The translations under genes and the position numbers were made by a program. Below the pieces are notes generated by a model, which had not been told where the DNA came from, made no database searches, and saw only the letters and a list, made by a program, of their open reading frames with translations. Below are positions 7,616 to 15,175 of a DNA stretch of 64,000 bases, piece by piece. Source of the DNA: an uncultured Cytophagales bacterium (lineage in GTDB: Bacteria; Bacteroidota; Bacteroidia; Cytophagales; Cyclobacteriaceae); NCBI GenBank assembly GCA_913057175.1, contig CAJXNP010000024.1, positions 19,115-83,114 of the forward strand, written 5' to 3'. The stretch's first letter is position 1. Each line of letters starts with the position of its first letter.

Positions 7616-8948
7616 AAGGCAATATCCAATTTTTGTGTTTTAGACTTCTATCAACCTGCGCAAGGTTTATTTCAGGATCGATGAAAGGTTTACTGCGGTT
7701 TCCCTGCAGTGTGACGAGGCTTTCCGTATAAACTTCATTAGCCTGATATCTTTCTTTCAGATAATGGGCAAATTGTAAGATCATATCCGGCTGAGTCGCC
7801 ATCATGCGTTCTTGCAATTCAGTCAGATGATCGAGATTATTTACCTGAACCAATTCATTGGTATTTTCAGGTCTAATATAAAAATCACATGATCCGGCTT
7901 TTTCCATCAGCATCACCCTCCATGAGAACCGGTAGCCTTGTTCCGTCCAGAATAATTCACCGGGATACAAGGCATGTCGGAAGGGCAAAAGGATCTGTAC
8001 AGCAAAATGGATAATCAGGAAATAGGTGACCCAATGATAATTAGCATTTTTTCTTACTTCTGCAACCTCTGAAACAACGTTTAGACCTAACCATTTTTGA
8101 ATGTGATCCAAAACCTTCTCATGATTTTTTTCAGAAAAGAAGATCAATGTCAGACCAATCATAATTAATGGAAACATCCCAATCGGAAATAACAGCCACG
8201 TCATGATATGGAAAAAGACAACTGCCTGGTAAGCAGGAACTCTGGTCTTTCTTTTAAGTAGCAAAAATGGAATGGAAAGATCATAGAGCATCCCCAACCA
8301 GCTAAATGCATAAGCGACCCAAAGGTCTTTAAACATCTCACCAATGATCGGAAAATAAGCTTTCGCCGGCAACCAGATCTTAAGTGGCATGGCCTCCAAC
8401 AACCAGTCAGGATTGATTTTTGCCAGACCAGCGTAAAAGTAGACAATGCCCAATTGCAGTTTGAAAATATTGATCGTCCAAGCAGGAACTCTTTTTGTTG
8501 AAATCGCCGGATTCAAGCGGCTGTCAACTGAGAAATACGCATTTGCAGGAACCCATATCAGCAAAAAGCTGATGATGCTGATAAAATAATAGTGATTAAG
8601 ATAATATGTCTTGTCAATCAACTCCACATAAGTGAAAAGCATGAAAAACGAAACAGTGGCTATCCGATAAAATAATCCGATTGTGATAAAAAGCGCTGTC
8701 AATCCCATCAGGAAAAACAGGAAATACATCCATGGTCCGGGAAGTGGCTGAATCCAGTCAAATCCGAAAAAAGTGAAATGATATTCAGGTTGTATATAAA
8801 AATCATGGATCCATCCCTTTAAAGCAAACCGGACAATACTAATGAGCATAATCATGCCAAACAGTATCCGGAAGGTGACCAACGGAGCAATGGATACATC
8901 TTTGTGAATCAGCCGACGGGCAATATCTTTTCCAAATGGATTAGTCAC
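7599..8948 (-). CDS. HTTM domain (vitamin K-dependent carboxylase-like) membrane protein
   Basis: A 449-residue integral membrane protein with roughly eight or nine hydrophobic segments between about 25 and 330, followed by a soluble tail. It opens with RRLIHKDVSIAPLVTFRILFG and carries YFYAGLAKINPDWL and PFRHALYPGELFWTEQGYRFSWRVML, features of the HTTM family related to vitamin K-dependent gamma-carboxylase. In Bacteroidota this family often sits between imelysin and TonB-receptor genes, which suggests a role in iron uptake; its reaction there is unknown. It begins with GTG at 8948, overlapping the imelysin stop codon by 8 bases, and its end overlaps the receptor gene by 17 bases. Both overlaps indicate one polycistronic message with coupled translation. 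Confidence 0.85.
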   Translation of the reverse strand: MTNPFGKDIARRLIHKDVSIAPLVTFRILFGMIMLISIVRFALKGWIHDFYIQPEYHFTFFGFDWIQPLPGPWMYFLFFLMGLTALFITIGLFYRIATVSFFMLFTYVELIDKTYYLNHYYFISIISFLLIWVPANAYFSVDSRLNPAISTKRVPAWTINIFKLQLGIVYFYAGLAKINPDWLLEAMPLKIWLPAKAYFPIIGEMFKDLWVAYAFSWLGMLYDLSIPFLLLKRKTRVPAYQAVVFFHIMTWLLFPIGMFPLIMIGLTLIFFSEKNHEKVLDHIQKWLGLNVVSEVAEVRKNANYHWVTYFLIIHFAVQILLPFRHALYPGELFWTEQGYRFSWRVMLMEKAGSCDFYIRPENTNELVQVNNLDHLTELQERMMATQPDMILQFAHYLKERYQANEVYTESLVTLQGNRSKPFIDPEINLAQVDRSLKHKNWILPFEKAQ

Positions 8949-10050
8949 CGTCGTTATCCGCGTAAGTTATGGAAATGCTGAGAGAAGAAACTATATCTAC
9001 CTTCAACAATGCGACAATCGCCTTGTAATTATCAAAAATTGCTGTCACATCCTCTCCCTGTTCTTCGATGGCTTGTTCGAGAGGAACATTGATCGCATTG
9101 AGTTGGGAGGTCACCTCATCCAACAGATCTTTGTAATCGCCAGCAAGTGTGCCTTCCTGAGCGTTCAATTCAACCAGTAAATCATAAATCCCGACGCCAT
9201 CCGTTCCGTTGTCTGATCGCCCCATGTAAAAGTTGGTGATTGCACTGTGCGCTTCTTTCAATAACTCCAGAGAATACGGACTGTAAAAGGCTTCTGCTTT
9301 TTCAGGAAATGGACCCAATCGCTCTGAAGATACCACGCTGTTCCCGTTTGGCGTACCGATCTTGGCATTCCGGACATGCACTTCCATGTATTGGCTCCAG
9401 GCGTTGACCAGCAAGCTCAAACTCGATCCTGAGCTTGTTCCCTTGTTGTTTTTAAAAGTTTCTACATAACTCGACCAATTGTTTGAAACACCATCAGCCA
9501 GTGAAAGAATATTGGCTGTAAGGTCTGTCAGGTAGGTTAAAGCATTTTCATTATTTATAAATTTATCAACAATCTCCTGGTCGGACGAAGCGTATCCATA
9601 AAGCAGGTAATCCAACGCCGGAAAGCCTTTGGAAAAAGTTGCTCCTGCTGTGTTAAGATCGTAGGATCCACTTGAAATATTAGAGTGGATCAGGCTGGTG
9701 TCTGTAGGATAATAATTAATGGATAGAATGGCATTTGATTCTGCAGGTCCAAAATTGTAAAACGCTACACGTTGCCAGGAAAGATAAGCTGACAACCATG
9801 ATGCTCTTAGCTGATCAAGATTTGAAATATTTGGGGATTCTTCGAAAGCTAAAGCGGAAGTGTTAAGGTCACTTGCCTGACTTAAAAAATCTTCATATCC
9901 ATCGACGATTAGATTCTCACCGATGTTTTCGAGGAATTCAGTCTGATCCAGGGTAGTATCATCACCTTCCGATGAACCATTATTCTGGCAGGAATAAAGT
10001 AAAACAGAAAAAGAAGAGATTATGGACAAACAAAAAATCAGGTGCTTCAT
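8941..10050 (-). CDS. Imelysin family lipoprotein
   Basis: A 369-residue lipoprotein starting at the ATG at 10050 (MKHLIFCLSIISSFSVLLYSC). Longer in-frame starts upstream lack a signal peptide at the N-terminus. The lipobox LLYSC puts it on a membrane facing the periplasm. Imelysin repeats are visible around LRASWLSAYLSWQRV and FPEKAEAFYSPYSLELLKEA. The imelysin metal-site motif HxxE is expected in the segment read here as GFPALDYLLYG (about 142-152), where His and Glu are replaced by Pro and Asp. Imelysin-like proteins are thought to bind iron or haem; this variant may bind differently. It is the second gene of the DUF4856-imelysin-HTTM-receptor operon. Confidence 0.85.
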   Translation of the reverse strand: MKHLIFCLSIISSFSVLLYSCQNNGSSEGDDTTLDQTEFLENIGENLIVDGYEDFLSQASDLNTSALAFEESPNISNLDQLRASWLSAYLSWQRVAFYNFGPAESNAILSINYYPTDTSLIHSNISSGSYDLNTAGATFSKGFPALDYLLYGYASSDQEIVDKFINNENALTYLTDLTANILSLADGVSNNWSSYVETFKNNKGTSSGSSLSLLVNAWSQYMEVHVRNAKIGTPNGNSVVSSERLGPFPEKAEAFYSPYSLELLKEAHSAITNFYMGRSDNGTDGVGIYDLLVELNAQEGTLAGDYKDLLDEVTSQLNAINVPLEQAIEEQGEDVTAIFDNYKAIVALLKVDIVSSLSISITYADNDGD

Positions 10051-10124
10051 ATTAACTATTTTAAAATAGACGGCAAATTTAGATGCTAGGTAATCCAAGT
10101 GATATCGTTTTTTGAGTTGAAAAG

Positions 10125-10158
10125 AAAAAGATGAAGATCGCTCAACCTTCATCTTTTT
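10125..10158. terminator. Intercistronic hairpin between the DUF4856 and imelysin genes
   Basis: A perfect 12-bp stem, AAAAAGATGAAG (10125-10136) with CTTCATCTTTTT (10147-10158), and a 10-base loop. Read on the minus strand it ends in a T-run, so it can act as a partial terminator or an RNA-stabilising 3' end for the DUF4856 message. It sits in the 116-base gap before the imelysin start, so it could lower expression of the downstream genes. Confidence 0.55.
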
Positions 10159-10166
10159 ACAGCATT

Positions 10167-11330
10167 CTACAATTCACTTTTTATATCATCCATTCCGATG
10201 TAACCGGCAAGCATATCCCTTGCACTTGTCAGGTCGCCAACGGTCACTTCATAGAAGTTGTAATCTCCATCACCATCCTTCAAAAACTCCAAAATCTCCT
10301 CTACCTCTGCCCCACTAATTACAGCAGTTTCAGAAGAAGTAAAGTACAAGGCTTCGATGAATGCTGCCGCTTCGGATAACTCATGAGATCGTACAGCATC
10401 ATCAGCAAAATTACTGATTGCTCCATTCAAATAATGAATTCCAACCGCTGCAGCAACCTTTTCAAGCTCTGTTCTGATGATGACAATCTGCTCATCTCTT
10501 ATATTAAGATCATTAATTGCGATGGCAGCGCGTCCGGTCAGATAGGCATCCATGATCTTTTCATCAGTTCCCAAAGCCTCATCTACGGTATGGCTGTATT
10601 TTCCCCAAAACCGGTCTGTTCCATTTGTTGGGAAATCGGTAGCAGATGTAAAGTATCCATAAGCTTCGTCCCAATGATGCTCCATGGTTGTGTAGTATTT
10701 TCCATTCGCCGGGTCAACAGGTTCCGAATTGTCCACATTCATTTTCTCATCTCCCAGGTAGCCGTTTTGGATCTGATCATAAAACACAGCTCCCATTAAA
10801 CCCTTTTCGATAAGTTGAGCATATTCACCACCTTTCGCATTTACCAGATAAGCCTTTTCTCCACTCTGAATAACGCCTGCAGTACCGTTAGATGCATCGT
10901 ATTCATCGGCTATCGTTAATGCGCTGACTTCAGCCAAATCGCTAAACAAATTCTCAAATTTCTCCTGATATGCAGCATTTCCACCAGCTGTCTTATCTCT
11001 TAATTGCTTACCGGCAGCATTGGCATCATCGCTAAAAAAGCTGCTACCTTCACCATTATTATTGCTGTACATTTCCAGTAGTTGACTTTCACTCAGTTCA
11101 ACTCCGGGGGTATTAGCTGTTTTCATGTAAGTAACGATCTCCGCTAATTGATTGAGTCTTGCGGTTTGACCGCTAAAATCTACTGTACTGTTTCCTTCAG
11201 AATCGGTAAACGAGTAGGTAGAAGGGACATTTAAATCCGGATCTGTTTCATCATCATCCTGACAGGAATAAAAATTTACAGATAACAAAGTAATGGCAAT
11301 AATCTGGGTTGTATATTTGAAGATTCTCAT
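10167..11330 (-). CDS. DUF4856 domain lipoprotein, first gene of iron-uptake operon
   Basis: A 387-residue lipoprotein (lipobox VNFYSC near residue 23, followed by an Asp/Glu run). It matches the DUF4856 pattern: YSFTDSEGNSTVDFSGQTARL near the start, a long helical middle with EKGLMGAVFYDQI and EHHWDEAYGYF, and a C-terminal helical bundle ending in RDMLAGYIGMDDI. DUF4856 proteins resemble imelysins in being helical, surface- or periplasm-facing, and linked to iron supply; the ligand is unknown. It leads an operon with imelysin, HTTM and TonB-receptor genes. Two TTATTTAGA-type sequences just upstream may be operator sites. Confidence 0.85.
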   Translation of the reverse strand: MRIFKYTTQIIAITLLSVNFYSCQDDDETDPDLNVPSTYSFTDSEGNSTVDFSGQTARLNQLAEIVTYMKTANTPGVELSESQLLEMYSNNNGEGSSFFSDDANAAGKQLRDKTAGGNAAYQEKFENLFSDLAEVSALTIADEYDASNGTAGVIQSGEKAYLVNAKGGEYAQLIEKGLMGAVFYDQIQNGYLGDEKMNVDNSEPVDPANGKYYTTMEHHWDEAYGYFTSATDFPTNGTDRFWGKYSHTVDEALGTDEKIMDAYLTGRAAIAINDLNIRDEQIVIIRTELEKVAAAVGIHYLNGAISNFADDAVRSHELSEAAAFIEALYFTSSETAVISGAEVEEILEFLKDGDGDYNFYEVTVGDLTSARDMLAGYIGMDDIKSEL

Positions 11331-11339
11331 AAGTAAAAC

Positions 11340-11400
11340 TTATTTAGACTTAATTTAAATTGATTGCAAAAAAACAGGTTATTTAGATTAAATACAAATA
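11340..11400 (-). promoter_or_regulatory. Possible iron-responsive operator region of the DUF4856 operon
   Basis: Two direct copies of TTATTTAGA (11340-11348 and 11379-11387) lie within 60 bases upstream of the operon start at 11330, embedded in AT-rich partly palindromic sequence. Their place before an iron-uptake operon makes a Fur-like site plausible. This is an inference from position and repetition; no regulator was tested. Confidence 0.3.
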
Positions 11401-11532
11401 GAGAAAAGAAAAAGTGTGACGATTGGACTATTTTTTTGTTACCCTATATTTTTCTCTCAAATACACCAGCGGTCTGGATAAATGATTCTCTTCCGCTATC
11501 TTTAATTTTCAAACAAATGTAATTCAAGAAAC

Positions 11533-11982
11533 ATGAGATCATCTATCTTATTTTTAATTGCTTTATTCATTTCCTGTGCTGCTTTTGCACAAGACAATCC
11601 ATTCAAAATAACCTTCGATCACCAGGCGATCATGGTCAGCAATTTGGGTCAAAGCGCAGATTTTTATCATGAAATCTTAGGACTGGAAGAAATCGACAAC
11701 AAAACCGGTAAATCGCATATTCGCTGGTTTTCTCTGGGAGAAGATAAATCTATCCACCTGATCGAAGGGGATGATAAAAATATCCGGATCAACAAGACTA
11801 TCCACCTGGCACTTTCATTACCGGATTTAGATGCTTTTGTTAAACACCTGGAAAGCAAAAACATTGAATACTGGGACTGGCCGGGAGAAAAAGGGGTGAT
11901 CAGTACCAGGGCAGACGGGGCTCTCCAGGTTTACATTCAGGATCCCGATGGGTATTGGATTGAGATCAATAATGATTTGTGA
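11533..11982 (+). CDS. Secreted VOC (glyoxalase/bleomycin-resistance fold) protein
   Basis: A 149-residue protein with a signal peptide (about 1-19, ending CAAFAQ). The mature part is one VOC module: ITFDHQAIMVSNLGQSADFYHEILGLEE at the start, IRWFSLGEDKSIHL in the middle, INKTIHLALSLPDLDAFV, and VYIQDPDGYWIEINND at the end. The His of FDHQA, the His in IHLAL and the Glu in WIEI are the usual metal-ligand positions. VOC proteins isomerise, dioxygenate or bind small molecules; the substrate cannot be read from the sequence. Export to the periplasm is less common for this family. It is transcribed alone, divergent from the iron operon. Confidence 0.82.
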   Translation: MRSSILFLIALFISCAAFAQDNPFKITFDHQAIMVSNLGQSADFYHEILGLEEIDNKTGKSHIRWFSLGEDKSIHLIEGDDKNIRINKTIHLALSLPDLDAFVKHLESKNIEYWDWPGEKGVISTRADGALQVYIQDPDGYWIEINNDL

Positions 11983-12176
11983 GTTGGGCTGTCAGTTGCT
12001 AGCTCTTTGGTTGCTGGTTTCTGGTTGCTTGTAGAAAATAAGTCTGTGTTTGAATAGCATTGGCTTTTTTACTAAAATAAATATCTTAAAAAATTAGCTA
12101 GCAGTTTGTTAAAAATTAGATACTGTTTCGTGAAATGATTTGCTAGTTTTCGCGAATAAAATTTATATCACCTTTC

Positions 12177-12926
12177 ATGAAATTCACTAAATCCCTCTTA
12201 TTCCTTTCAGTTTGTGTTTTCTTTTCTTTTACTCTATTAGAAAAGGACAAAATCGTCATCTATCTGGTGGGTGACTCCACAATGGCCGACAAAGAAGTCA
12301 AGGCATATCCGGAAACCGGTTGGGGAACACCATTCAAGATCTTTTTTGATTCGTCGGTTGTTGTGGAAAACCATGCAAAAAATGGTAGAAGCACCCGCAC
12401 ATTTATGACCGAAGGTCGCTGGCAAACTATTGTGGATAAACTGGAAGAGGGAGATTATGTATTCATTCAATTTGGCCATAATGATGAAGTCCAAACCAAA
12501 AAAAGCTCCACCACACCGGATGAATATCAGGCTAACCTGGAAAAGTACATCACAGATACGCGGTCCAAAAATGCCACTCCTATTCTGCTCACGCCCATTA
12601 CCCGTCGGCAATTTGATGAAAATAACCATGTAAAGGAAACACATCCCGAATACTCAGACCTCCTGACAGAAATCGGGAAGAAAATGAATGTCCCTGTTAT
12701 TGATATGGACACAAAAAGCCGTAAACTGGTAGAGGGATATGGTCCGGATTTCTCAAAAGAGTTGTACCTGCACCTCAAACCGGAAGAGCACCCTAATTAT
12801 CCGGATGGTGTAGAGGATAATACGCACTTTTCTGAATTGGGGGCCAGAAAAATGGCTCAAATGGTCCTGGCGGAGATCAGGGAGATCCAGCCGGGATTAG
12901 CCGAGCGAATTGTTAAAAAGGATTAA
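12177..12926 (+). CDS. SGNH/GDSL hydrolase, rhamnogalacturonan acetylesterase-like (CE12)
   Basis: A 249-residue secreted esterase. Signal peptide about 1-21. The SGNH blocks are clear: VGDSTMADKE with nucleophile Ser34, FGHNDE with Gly100 and Asn102, and DNTHFSELGA with Asp214 and His217. This set and the TPITRRQFDENN block fit rhamnogalacturonan acetylesterases, which remove acetyl groups from pectin side chains in the periplasm or outside the cell. The gene stands alone, without other pectinases in view, so the exact sugar ester is uncertain. Its TAA stop lies inside the left inverted repeat of a 129-bp element, which suggests that the element's insertion may have set the current C-terminus. 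Confidence 0.85.
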   Translation: MKFTKSLLFLSVCVFFSFTLLEKDKIVIYLVGDSTMADKEVKAYPETGWGTPFKIFFDSSVVVENHAKNGRSTRTFMTEGRWQTIVDKLEEGDYVFIQFGHNDEVQTKKSSTTPDEYQANLEKYITDTRSKNATPILLTPITRRQFDENNHVKETHPEYSDLLTEIGKKMNVPVIDMDTKSRKLVEGYGPDFSKELYLHLKPEEHPNYPDGVEDNTHFSELGARKMAQMVLAEIREIQPGLAERIVKKD

Positions 12927-13052
12927 TCCTACTTTGCCAAGTTCAAAAAGCAACTCCCTGTTGGGTGCTTTCACCAACAGGAATACCATCAGGAATTGCT
13001 GGTGAAAACACACAGCAACGAACATAAATGGTTGGTTGACAAGGTAGGATTA
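12924..13052. repeat. 129-bp inverted-repeat element overlapping a stop codon
   Basis: Ends are 17-bp inverted repeats, TAATCCTACTTTGCCAA (12924-12940) and TTGACAAGGTAGGATTA (13036-13052), with two mismatches. Inside is a strong hairpin, CCTGTTGG..CACCAACAGG (about 12957-12983), and a second weaker GCTGGTG/CAGCAAC pairing. It has no reading frame. It has the size and form of a very small MITE, or alternatively of a long structured 3' end of the esterase mRNA. No second copy was seen in the window. Confidence 0.5.
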
Positions 13053-13154
13053 GTATTGCAGTCTTATCATTTCTTTAATATAAACTGAAAATTGTCAGGT
13101 TTTATCGGAGGTAATTCAGTAAATGGTTAACTTCCAATAACCATTCAACTGAAT

Positions 13155-14048
13155 ATGAAAATTCTATCCAGCGATCCCTCCCATTTTGCATTTATCAAAG
13201 ACTTCCCATTTGCAGAGCATTTCACATCTTACAATGGAATAAAAATGCATTACATTGACGAAGGAGATGGGGAAACCATTCTCGCCCTGCATGGTGAACC
13301 GAGTTGGTGTTACCTCTATCGAAAATTTGTCCCCATATTATCAAAAAACTATCGGTTCATCGCTCCTGATTTCATTGGCTTTGGGAAATCAGATAAAATG
13401 ATTGGTCGTGAGCATTATACATTTGAATTCCATTTTGATTCAATTGTTAAATTCATTCACCACCTTGATCTCCATGACATTACTTTGGTCGTGCAGGATT
13501 GGGGTGGTCTGATCGGCCTAAGTGTCTTGGGGGAATTCCCGGAACGATTCAAAAGGGTTGTGATCATGAATACCTTTCTTCCTATTGGAAAAAAGCTCCC
13601 ACTCGTATTTAAGACCTGGCAATTCTTCTCAAAACATCATCCTGACCTTCCTGTTGGCTGGATTATGCAGACTGGAACGTACAACAAGCTTTCAAAGGAA
13701 GTTCTCAGAGCATATAAAGCGCCGTTTCCAAATAAGAAATATAAGGATGGCGCCAAAGCGTTTCCTTCACTGGTTCCTTCTCACCCCGGTGACCCGGGAG
13801 TAGATCGAATGAAAAAGGCCAGGGAAACGCTTTCAAAATGGGATAAACCGGCATTGGTTTTATTTTCTGATAAAGACCCCTTGATGAGCAGATTGGCAGG
13901 TTTTTTCTATCATCTCATTCCTACCTCCAATCAGCAAAAGAAAATCACCATTCGTGATGCAGGACACTTTTTGCAGGAAGAGAAAGGGGAAGAGATTGCT
14001 GAATACATTCTTATATTTATGAATGACGGCCTAATGGCTCCACATTAA
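13155..14048 (+). CDS. Haloalkane dehalogenase-like alpha/beta hydrolase
   Basis: A 297-residue cytoplasmic protein, the usual size for haloalkane dehalogenases. It carries LHGEPSWCYLYRKFVP (oxyanion region, about 45-60), VVQDWGGLIGL with nucleophile Asp115 and adjacent halide-binding Trp116, VLFSDKDPLM with acid Asp241, and DAGHFLQEEKGEEIAEYI with His271. Asp as nucleophile directly followed by Trp, and the HGEP and HFLQE blocks, match the DhlA-like (HLD-I) group, which hydrolyses carbon-halogen bonds to alcohols. Substrate range cannot be told from the sequence. The SDR gene follows 52 bases later on the same strand and could share its transcript. Confidence 0.82.
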   Translation: MKILSSDPSHFAFIKDFPFAEHFTSYNGIKMHYIDEGDGETILALHGEPSWCYLYRKFVPILSKNYRFIAPDFIGFGKSDKMIGREHYTFEFHFDSIVKFIHHLDLHDITLVVQDWGGLIGLSVLGEFPERFKRVVIMNTFLPIGKKLPLVFKTWQFFSKHHPDLPVGWIMQTGTYNKLSKEVLRAYKAPFPNKKYKDGAKAFPSLVPSHPGDPGVDRMKKARETLSKWDKPALVLFSDKDPLMSRLAGFFYHLIPTSNQQKKITIRDAGHFLQEEKGEEIAEYILIFMNDGLMAPH

Positions 14049-14100
14049 AACAACGGAGATCCGATAAATTTTATAAATTCAGAAAACCATCCGGAGTATT

Positions 14101-14910
14101 ATGGATCTAAAGAATAAACTTGTTCTGATTACAGGGGCGTCGAGTGGCATTGGTGAAGCTGCTGCCAAATTGTTGGCACAACATGACGCAGAAGTTATTC
14201 TTCTGGCTAGAAGTAAAGACAAACTCGAAAGAGTTGCCAGTGAAATCGAAAGTAAGGGAGGCAAAGCTCATGTTTTACCGGTTGACCTCTCAATTGCTGA
14301 GGAGGTTCGGCACACTGCTTCCCTTATCATTCAGCAGGTTGGGATACCAGACATTCTGATTAACAATGCAGGAGCCGGGCAGTGGCTTTCAATTGAAGAA
14401 AGCAAAGAAGAAGATTTTCGAAAAATGATCGAGGCTCCTTACCTCGCTGCTGCCTATGTGACCCAGGCATTCATTAAGTATATGATCGATAGAAATTCCG
14501 GACAGATCATTACAATCAATTCCGCTGCTTGTTATTTTACCTTTGCTGGAGCCTTGGGTTATATATCATCGAGATGGGCATTAAGAGGATTTACGGATGC
14601 ACTCAGAGATGACCTTTTCCAGACGAATATTAAAGTTTCCATGATCGTTGCCGCGAAAGTCGATTCACCCTATTTTACGAACAACCCTGGTAGTGAAGAT
14701 CGCATCCCCAAAATTGCTGTTGCACTGGCAGGAACATTAACGGTTGATGAAGTGGCTCGTGCAATTCTTAAAACTATCCGAACAGGTAAAAAAACAACTA
14801 TTATTCCATGGGTGATGGCACTTTCAGTTTGGCTCAACAGGTTCTTTCCGGGAATCTTTCGAATACTCATGCGGAAAACGGGGTACAAAGTTAAAAATCA
14901 AGGAAACTAA
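14101..14910 (+). CDS. SDR family oxidoreductase with Arg in place of the catalytic Lys
   Basis: A 269-residue Rossmann-fold protein. The cofactor loop TGASSGIG is at residues 11-18, NNAGAG at 88-93, and the catalytic Ser at 141. The catalytic Tyr154 is followed by I-S-S-Arg158, so the classical YxxxK motif reads YISSR. Ser-Tyr spacing (13) is normal, so the residue is aligned correctly. Arg could still hold the nicotinamide ribose, or the protein may be altered in activity. The C-terminus (about 230-262) has a hydrophobic stretch typical of membrane-associated SDRs of the DltE/YqjQ type. It probably acts on lipids or hydrophobic alcohols (inference). Same strand as, and 52 bases after, the dehalogenase-like gene. 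Confidence 0.83.
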   Translation: MDLKNKLVLITGASSGIGEAAAKLLAQHDAEVILLARSKDKLERVASEIESKGGKAHVLPVDLSIAEEVRHTASLIIQQVGIPDILINNAGAGQWLSIEESKEEDFRKMIEAPYLAAAYVTQAFIKYMIDRNSGQIITINSAACYFTFAGALGYISSRWALRGFTDALRDDLFQTNIKVSMIVAAKVDSPYFTNNPGSEDRIPKIAVALAGTLTVDEVARAILKTIRTGKKTTIIPWVMALSVWLNRFFPGIFRILMRKTGYKVKNQGN

Positions 14911-15175
14911 GTTGTGCTCGTAACTCCACAAACCTTGCAAAGACTTTCTCAACAAAAGTTGGCTCGTCAAAAAAACAGGCAAATTTTCTAAAGACATATT
15001 TCATATTCGGTAGGTTCATCAGAAAAGTTTAATTTTTAAGCTTTATTCCTGTTTTCATCGCAATATGGAAATATAGCCGTTGCCCTTTGCAAAATCTACC
15101 ATGCCTGAAATCTAGGATATTTCCTCACCTTTATAGTTATGATCCTAAAAATTTAATTTATTAAACGCATTATGT

